Source of the DNA: Geothrix oryzisoli | GTDB taxonomy: Bacteria > Acidobacteriota > Holophagae > Holophagales > Holophagaceae | Reading direction: 5' to 3' | DNA length: 64,000 nt | NCBI RefSeq assembly: GCF_022808865.1 | Contig: NZ_JAKZLB010000001.1 | Span: forward strand, 868,001 to 932,000 | Shown here: piece by piece, positions 58,893 to 64,000 of the stretch | Numbering within the stretch: position 1 is the first letter of the stretch | How the letters are laid out: every line of letters begins with the position of its first letter | The notes under the pieces: generated by a model | What the model saw: the letters and a program-made list of their open reading frames with translations, nothing else | The model's database searches: none | Told to the model about the DNA's origin: nothing | Made by a program: the position numbers and the translations under genes

Positions 58893-60269
58893 CTACTTGC
58901 GGGTGGCGGGCGCCGTGGTGGTGTTCCGGAAGAGCTCGGAGATCCGGCCTCGCTTGCGGATGACGCGAACGGCATCGCCATTCACCATCAGCTCGGCGGG
59001 AAGCGGACGGGCGTTGTACTCGCTCGCCATGGAGAAACCGTAGGCGCCGGCATCGAGGATCACGAGCAGGTCTCCGGACTGCGCCCGGGGCAGGAGGCGC
59101 CCCTCGGCGAGGATGTCGCCGGTCTCGCAGACATCACCCGCGATGTCCACCTTGACGGGGTCCTGGGTCTTCCCGATCACGCGCACCCGGTGGTAGGCCT
59201 GGTACATGGCGGGACGCATGAGCGTGTTGAAGCCCGCATCCACGTTCACGAAGGTCTTCAGCGGGGTCTCCTTGACGGTGTTCACGCGGATCACCAGGAA
59301 CCCGGACCCGCCCACGAAGAACCGGCCCGGCTCGAGCCAGAGCGTCGGCTCGTAGCCGGCCGCGGCCACGCCCTCCTTCCAGACCGGCTCCAGGGCCTTG
59401 GCGAGGTCCTCCGGCGACATCACCGCCTGGCCGTCCTGGTAGGGGATGCCCAGCCCGCCGCCCAGATCAACGAACCCGAGCTTGATCCCGAGCTTGTCCT
59501 TCAGGTCTTTGACCAGTCCCAGCATCTTGCGGGCGGTCAGCAGGTACCCATCCGTCTCGGTGATCTGGGAGCCGATATGACAGTGGGCGCCTTCGATGCG
59601 GATCTCCGGCATGGTCAGGGCCTTCTCATAGGCCTTGAAGGCGATGCCGCCCTGGAGGTGCAGGCCGAACTTCGATTCGGCGATGCCGGTGTTGATCTGG
59701 TGGATGGTGTGGGGATCCACGCCGGGATTGATCCGGAAGGAGATCCGCGCCTGTTTCTTCTGGCGGCGCGCCTCGGCCTGGACCAGGCCCAGCTCGTCGA
59801 GCGAATCCACGTTCAGGACACTGCCCAGCTGGATGGCGCGGCGGATCTCCTCCGGCCCCTTGGAGGAGGAGGTGAACATGATGTCGCCGCCGGCATAACC
59901 CACCCGCAGCGCCGTCTCGATCTCGCCCCGGGACACGACCTCGGCGCCGAGCCCCTGGGAGCGGAGCAGCCCGATGACCGCGGGGTTGGTGTTGGCCTTC
60001 AGGGCGTACAGGATCCGCAGTTTGGAGAAGCGGGGCGCGAAGGCGGACTTCAGGGCGGCAACCTGGCCGAGGATGTGGCCCTGGTCATACACGTAGAGGG
60101 GAGTCCCGTACGCATCGGCCAGCCGATGGAACGCCCCGGCCACGCCGGGATCCCCGGCCCGATCCGCCCGCGCGGCCATCAGGGCCTCGTGGAGCGTGGG
60201 CTTGGCGACCTGGGCATGGAGGCCCGGAAGGGACAGGAGGAGGGCCAGACTCAGTCGGCGGATGGACAC
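58893..60269 (-). CDS. lysA: diaminopimelate decarboxylase homologue with signal peptide
   Basis: The 458-aa fold type III PLP enzyme matches LysA: PLP Lys91 in YALKANTN, HIGSQI, LEPGRFFV and CETGD. LysA converts meso-diaminopimelate to lysine in the cytoplasm. Here the first ~20 residues (SIRRLSLALLLSLPGLHAQ) look like a signal peptide, suggesting an exported enzyme. The GTG start at 60269-60267 has GGAG at good spacing and leaves no shorter plausible start before the signal. The neighbours are wall hydrolases and alanine racemase, so a role in diaminopimelate recycling from peptidoglycan is a reasonable inference. Confidence 0.85.
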   Translation of the reverse strand: MSIRRLSLALLLSLPGLHAQVAKPTLHEALMAARADRAGDPGVAGAFHRLADAYGTPLYVYDQGHILGQVAALKSAFAPRFSKLRILYALKANTNPAVIGLLRSQGLGAEVVSRGEIETALRVGYAGGDIMFTSSSKGPEEIRRAIQLGSVLNVDSLDELGLVQAEARRQKKQARISFRINPGVDPHTIHQINTGIAESKFGLHLQGGIAFKAYEKALTMPEIRIEGAHCHIGSQITETDGYLLTARKMLGLVKDLKDKLGIKLGFVDLGGGLGIPYQDGQAVMSPEDLAKALEPVWKEGVAAAGYEPTLWLEPGRFFVGGSGFLVIRVNTVKETPLKTFVNVDAGFNTLMRPAMYQAYHRVRVIGKTQDPVKVDIAGDVCETGDILAEGRLLPRAQSGDLLVILDAGAYGFSMASEYNARPLPAELMVNGDAVRVIRKRGRISELFRNTTTAPATRK

Positions 60270-60339
60270 GAAGAACTCCAGGCAGAAGGGGGAACGGATC
60301 CCGGAAGGGGGCGGAACGGGAAGGGGCGGGCCTGACGGC

Positions 60340-61761
60340 TCAGCGGGAGATCGGGCGGAGTTCGGGCGGCAGGTGCCAGGCGGCCCGCACCGCCTCGAGG
60401 GCCGGCTCCGGCACCTGGAGGAGCAGGGGATTCCGGGCTGGATCCATCCAGCGGAGCAGGGCCAGCAGGTCGTCCACCGCGAGCGCCGTGCAACCGGCGG
60501 TGCCGCCTCCAGGGGGCGGCGCCACATGGAGGAAGATGCAGCTGCCAGCCGATTTGCGGGGGCGCAGGTCGTTGTAGTGGATCACCACCATGTAGCGGTA
60601 GTGCTCGGTGTCGAGGCGGAGGTGCTCGGCGGAGCGCCAGGTCACCGGCGCCTCCGGGGAGGCCGTGCGCACCAGGCGGCCGTACTCGACATCCTCCGAA
60701 TCATCGACACAGCGATCGCATTCGGTGGACATGCGGTAGGCGAACCGCACACCTTCGGGAGGCGCCGGAGCGTAGCCCCACATGTCGCCGAAGGTCAGGA
60801 GGCCCGCCGGGGAGCGGCCATCCCCCTCCCGCTTCACCGGGCCCGGGGCCGGCGGCGGGGGGGCGCCGTCGTCGCTCCGCCAGGCCAGGCCGGAGTGCCC
60901 GATCCACACGGACAGGGGACCGCCCACGGGCACGAAGGTCCCCCCGCGGCGCTCGAACCGCTGGAGGCTCCCCCTCGCTCCGTCCCAGCCCGGCGTGGTG
61001 ACCAGCAGGACCTGCCCCGCCCCGGCGATCTCCGCGGACCGGTCGAGGATCGCCTCGAAGGGCAGGTTCATGATCGGGTAGTCGGAGCTGGAGGCATGGT
61101 CGAAGTGCCACCACTCCTCCTTCAGGACCTTGAATCCCTCCGCCTCCATGGCGGCGCGGAGCACCTCCCGGTGGCGCCGGGCCTCCGCATCGCCCCCGGA
61201 ATAATCGGCGTGGGACCGCTGGGACATCTCGTCATAGTCGCTCGGCATGCTGCTCGGCTGCCCGGTGGCGAGATCGACCAGGTCCACATCCACGGCGCAG
61301 CCGCGGTTGTGGACGGAGCCCTTGGCCGGGTCGGCGACGTAGGCCCGGTCCGCAGGGGCCGTCACCTCCCAGAAGACCTTGGTGACCCACCAGGGCCGGT
61401 AGGCATCGTGAATCCGCAGCGCATAGCCGGCCGGCCTGAGGGCGCGGTTCGCCCGCACTAGCGCTTCCGCCACCGGGCGCTGGAGGAAGGCCCGGGCCTC
61501 GGCATACACCGGGGCGTGGAGGAAGTTGTCCCTGGTGGCGTAGCCGATGGCCAGGCGGAGCGTCGGGTCGAGGGTGGTGAGCTCCACCAGATCCGGCGCG
61601 CACCGGGCCTGGGGGAACGCGGGCGGCACCGCCGTCCTGGCTTCCGCGATCACCTGATCCAGGGGGCGGACCGCGTGCTCCCCGGCCGGAGGACGCTGGG
61701 CCCAGGCGGCCGAGATGGCGGCCAGGGCCAGGAACAAGCCTGTGAGGATCGGTTTCGGCAT
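60340..61761 (-). CDS. VanX-like D-Ala-D-Ala dipeptidase fused to L,D-transpeptidase-like domain
   Basis: The 473-aa product has a signal peptide (LTGLFLALAAISAAWAQ). Residues about 40-235 are a VanX/DdpX-type zinc D,D-dipeptidase: RIHDAYRPWWVT, SVHNRGCAVDVDL with zinc His and Asp, and EEWWHFDH with the catalytic Glu and zinc His. Residues about 250-440 resemble the YkuD-like L,D-transpeptidase fold: GDGRSPAGLLTFG, then SCIFLHVAPPPGGGTAGCTAL, the His...Cys block, with Thr-Ala-Gly-Cys in place of the usual Ser-x-Gly-Cys. It starts five bases after the alr stop. This fusion is unusual. Confidence 0.85.
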   Translation of the reverse strand: MPKPILTGLFLALAAISAAWAQRPPAGEHAVRPLDQVIAEARTAVPPAFPQARCAPDLVELTTLDPTLRLAIGYATRDNFLHAPVYAEARAFLQRPVAEALVRANRALRPAGYALRIHDAYRPWWVTKVFWEVTAPADRAYVADPAKGSVHNRGCAVDVDLVDLATGQPSSMPSDYDEMSQRSHADYSGGDAEARRHREVLRAAMEAEGFKVLKEEWWHFDHASSSDYPIMNLPFEAILDRSAEIAGAGQVLLVTTPGWDGARGSLQRFERRGGTFVPVGGPLSVWIGHSGLAWRSDDGAPPPPAPGPVKREGDGRSPAGLLTFGDMWGYAPAPPEGVRFAYRMSTECDRCVDDSEDVEYGRLVRTASPEAPVTWRSAEHLRLDTEHYRYMVVIHYNDLRPRKSAGSCIFLHVAPPPGGGTAGCTALAVDDLLALLRWMDPARNPLLLQVPEPALEAVRAAWHLPPELRPISR

Positions 61762-61766
61762 GGAGA

Positions 61767-62921
61767 TCAACTCGAGGAGGCGTGGTCGTGGTGGACCCGG
61801 CGGTTCAGGGCGGAAGTGACTTCGTAGGGGATCGTCGACAGGAGCCGGGCGGTGTTCCGGACGGAATGCGGTTCCTCCGGGTTCCGGCTCAGGAGGGTCA
61901 TGCGATCGCCGGGACGGATGAGGACGGTATCGGGAAGGGCCACCGTGAGCTGGTCCATGGAGACCTTGCCCACCACGGGGTAGGTGCGGCCCCGGAAACC
62001 CACCACGGCGCGGTTGGACAGGGCGCGGGGATAGCCATCCGCGTACCCGCAGTTCAGCGTGGCAAGCGCCAGCGGCCGGGGTGCCACATAGGTGCTGCCG
62101 TACCCCACGGTGGTTCCGGCGGGGATGCGCACGGCCCGGGTGACTTCCGCGGTGAGCTCCAGGATCGGCTTCAGACCGGCCGCCTCGCTTTCTCCGAGGT
62201 CCGACAGCCCGTACAGGGCGATCCCGCACCGCGCGTGGGTGTCGCCACCCGTCAGGCCACGGAGGTAGCCCGCGCTGTTGGCGTGGTGGATCATGGGCGG
62301 GGTGAGGCCCGCATCCCGAAGCTGGGCGAGCGCCCCCTCGAAACGCCGGCGCTGGATGCCTGCGAACCGGAGGTCAGGCTCGTCCGAGGCTGAGAAGTGG
62401 CCCATGACGCCGCGGATCCGTCCCTGCAGGTGGTGGATGGCATCCAGGCAGGCCCCCAGGTCGTCCAGCAGGATGCCCGACCTCCCCATGCCGGTATCCA
62501 GGTTGAGGTGCAGACCGAACGCGGCCCTGGGCTGCCACGCGGCAAGCTCCCGGAGGTAGTCCGCGGAGACCACCGCCAGGTCCAGGTGGTTCGCCTCCGC
62601 CACCGGAAACTGCTCCGGCCTGAGGCTGCCGAACACGAGGATCGGAGCCAGGAGGCCGTCCTCCCTGAGGTCAAGCGCCTCCTGGAGGGTGGCCACGCAG
62701 AATCCCTCCGCGCCCGCGGACACGAGGGCCCGCGCGACCGGAGCCGCCCCGTGGCCATAGGCATTCGCCTTGACGACCGGAAGGATCCCCACGCCTCCGG
62801 ACACGCGGCGCAGGTGCTGGAAGTTCCGGACCAGCTGCCGAAGATCCACGTGGGCGGTGAGGGTCCGCCCCTCCTGAATGCTTTGGGCCGGCGAGGCCAC
62901 CGATGAACTGTCGGGAGACAT
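61767..62921 (-). CDS. alr: alanine racemase
   Basis: Interconverts L- and D-alanine with PLP; D-Ala feeds peptidoglycan synthesis. The 384-aa product has PLP Lys51 in VVKANAYGHG. The catalytic Tyr lies in VGYGSTYVAPRP, and the C-terminal domain holds GKVSMDQLTV. There is no signal peptide. It is followed by the VanX-like fusion, in the same transcript, and lysA after that. It is divergent from the beta-lactamase-like gene. Confidence 0.95.
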   Translation of the reverse strand: MSPDSSSVASPAQSIQEGRTLTAHVDLRQLVRNFQHLRRVSGGVGILPVVKANAYGHGAAPVARALVSAGAEGFCVATLQEALDLREDGLLAPILVFGSLRPEQFPVAEANHLDLAVVSADYLRELAAWQPRAAFGLHLNLDTGMGRSGILLDDLGACLDAIHHLQGRIRGVMGHFSASDEPDLRFAGIQRRRFEGALAQLRDAGLTPPMIHHANSAGYLRGLTGGDTHARCGIALYGLSDLGESEAAGLKPILELTAEVTRAVRIPAGTTVGYGSTYVAPRPLALATLNCGYADGYPRALSNRAVVGFRGRTYPVVGKVSMDQLTVALPDTVLIRPGDRMTLLSRNPEEPHSVRNTARLLSTIPYEVTSALNRRVHHDHASSS

Positions 62922-63068
62922 GACAGCAAGGATAGCTGAATCGGTTGGGAGCGACAGGCCGATCCCGACCGGCTTTGCGGCCGGAGCTCTTCCAGGCCGA
63001 CCCCCTCCCGGTGATGATGTCCAAAGCCGTCAGACACCAGGTGGGTCCGCCCCCCAGATGGAGTGCCC

Positions 63069-64000
63069 ATGAAGATCGGACTTCGCGCATCCAGCCTCGG
63101 TCTGCTGGCCCTGGCCCCGGTCTGCCTCTCCGCCCAGCCCCCCAGCGCCCAGGCCGCTCCCGCCAAGCCCCGCCTCCAGCCCAGGCTCTGGACGCGCATG
63201 AGCGAGGACATCACCAAGATCGCCGACGAAGTAGACGGACGCGTGGGGGTATTCATCCGGAGCCTCGAGACCGGAGACACCTTCTCCCTGCACGGCGAGG
63301 AGGTCTTTCCCGCGGCCAGCACGATCAAGCTTGCGCTGCTGCTGGAACTGTACCGACGGCCCGAGGAGGGACAGGAGCGGGTTCCACGGGCCAGGCTCTC
63401 GGACGAGTATCTGCTCCAGCCCAGGGACCTGGCGGAGGACAGCGCCATCCTGGGCAACCTGACGCCGGGCACCCGGCTGACCAACCGGGACCTGGCCCTC
63501 TTCACGGTGGTTGTCAGCGACAACAGTGCCACCAACATCCTCATCGACCGGCTGGGCATGGCGCGCGTGAACGCCACCCTGGAAAGGCTCGGCCTGAAGA
63601 ACACGCACCTGCGCCGGAAGATGATGGACCTCCAGGCGGCCCGCGAGGGCCGGGAGAACCTCACCACGCCCAGGGAGTTGGCCGACCTCCTCGGGGCGAT
63701 CCAGCGCGGGCCGGATTTGGCACCGGAGGCCCGGGCCGACTTGATGCGCCTCCTGCGAACGCCCAAGGATGGGTTCCTGACCCGCCTCCTGCCGGAGGCT
63801 CTGCCGGTGGCCAACAAGCCCGGGGTCCTCCCCGGCGTCCGGAACGATGTGGGTCTCGTGCTCCTGAAGGATCGCCCCTTCCTGATCGCGGTGATGACCT
63901 CCCACCTGCGGGACGAGCGGCAGGGCGAAGCCGCCATCGCACGCATCGCCCTGCGGGCGGCGGCCTGCTTCGAGATGGATGCGGCCACCTCGCCCGAGGG
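63069..64000 (+). CDS. class A beta-lactamase-like serine hydrolase, 3' end beyond window
   Basis: The frame is open from ATG 63069 to the window end (310 codons). A signal peptide (LGLLALAPVCLSAQ) is followed by a Pro/Ala-rich linker and then the class A fold. It has S84-x-x-K87 (AASTIKLALL), S150-D151-N152 (VVSDNSATN) and a KPG variant of the KTG box (NKPGVLPGV). The omega-loop Glu of true class A beta-lactamases is not clear; the segment AAREGRENLTTP stands there. It could be a beta-lactamase or a related D-Ala-peptidase. The stop codon is outside the window. Confidence 0.85.
   Translation, partial: MKIGLRASSLGLLALAPVCLSAQPPSAQAAPAKPRLQPRLWTRMSEDITKIADEVDGRVGVFIRSLETGDTFSLHGEEVFPAASTIKLALLLELYRRPEEGQERVPRARLSDEYLLQPRDLAEDSAILGNLTPGTRLTNRDLALFTVVVSDNSATNILIDRLGMARVNATLERLGLKNTHLRRKMMDLQAAREGRENLTTPRELADLLGAIQRGPDLAPEARADLMRLLRTPKDGFLTRLLPEALPVANKPGVLPGVRNDVGLVLLKDRPFLIAVMTSHLRDERQGEAAIARIALRAAACFEMDAATSPE

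Overview
The window is a high-GC bacterial chromosome segment. Its gene content suggests an anaerobic or facultative soil or sediment bacterium, possibly an acidobacterium of the Holophaga/Geothrix type: KorAB 2-oxoacid:ferredoxin oxidoreductase, an MglA-type GTPase, a UbiA-family prenyltransferase, and a large peptidoglycan-turnover cluster. That placement is inference from gene content and composition only. Two blocks of core chromosome flank one integrated island.

Left core block (1-25630). First comes a translationally coupled leftward set of unknown genes with a DUF1697 gene cut by the edge. Then follow methionine aminopeptidase (map), a hotdog thioesterase, ispE, an unusual flavodoxin-like/UbiA fusion, an ABC exporter pair, a GAF/PAS hybrid histidine kinase, and a four-gene coupled operon (MFS transporter, hutH, HD hydrolase, HEAT-repeat protein). 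Inorganic pyrophosphatase, a HAD phosphatase, LolA-like and MglA-like genes, a peroxiredoxin, an isocitrate/tartrate dehydrogenase-type enzyme, lexA and korAB complete the block. It ends in tRNA-Ala(CGC).

Island (about 25662-55246). A perfect 46-bp repeat of the tRNA-Ala 3' part occurs at 25662-25707 and 55201-55246 and brackets about 29.5 kb of visibly lower-GC DNA. Next to the right repeat is a tyrosine recombinase that carries an inserted winged-helix segment. The left side holds an Xis-like gene. Other mobility genes are a large serine recombinase coupled to two ParB-like genes, and a MobC/relaxase pair with a plausible oriT region, so the element looks like an integrative mobilizable element. 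Its cargo is defensive: an HNH endonuclease, a type I restriction-modification locus (hsdM, hsdS, hsdR) with embedded DUF262/GmrSD-like and AlbA_2 genes, and a coupled operon of a metallo-beta-lactamase-fold protein, an E2-E1-JAB triple-fusion ubiquitin-like conjugation enzyme and a patatin phospholipase, followed by a second MBL-fold gene. The last operon resembles type II CBASS but has no visible CD-NTase; it is the best candidate for a poorly described system. Two XRE-type regulators each sit beside repeated palindromic operators.

Right core block (55247-64000). After a terminator that probably belonged to the original tRNA-Ala, the genes form a cell-wall catabolism and D-amino-acid cluster: a beta-lactamase-fold/NamZ fusion, a GNAT acetyltransferase, an N-acetylmuramoyl-L-alanine amidase lipoprotein, a signal-peptide-bearing diaminopimelate decarboxylase homologue, a VanX-like dipeptidase fused to an L,D-transpeptidase-like domain, alanine racemase, and a class A beta-lactamase-like gene that runs off the edge.
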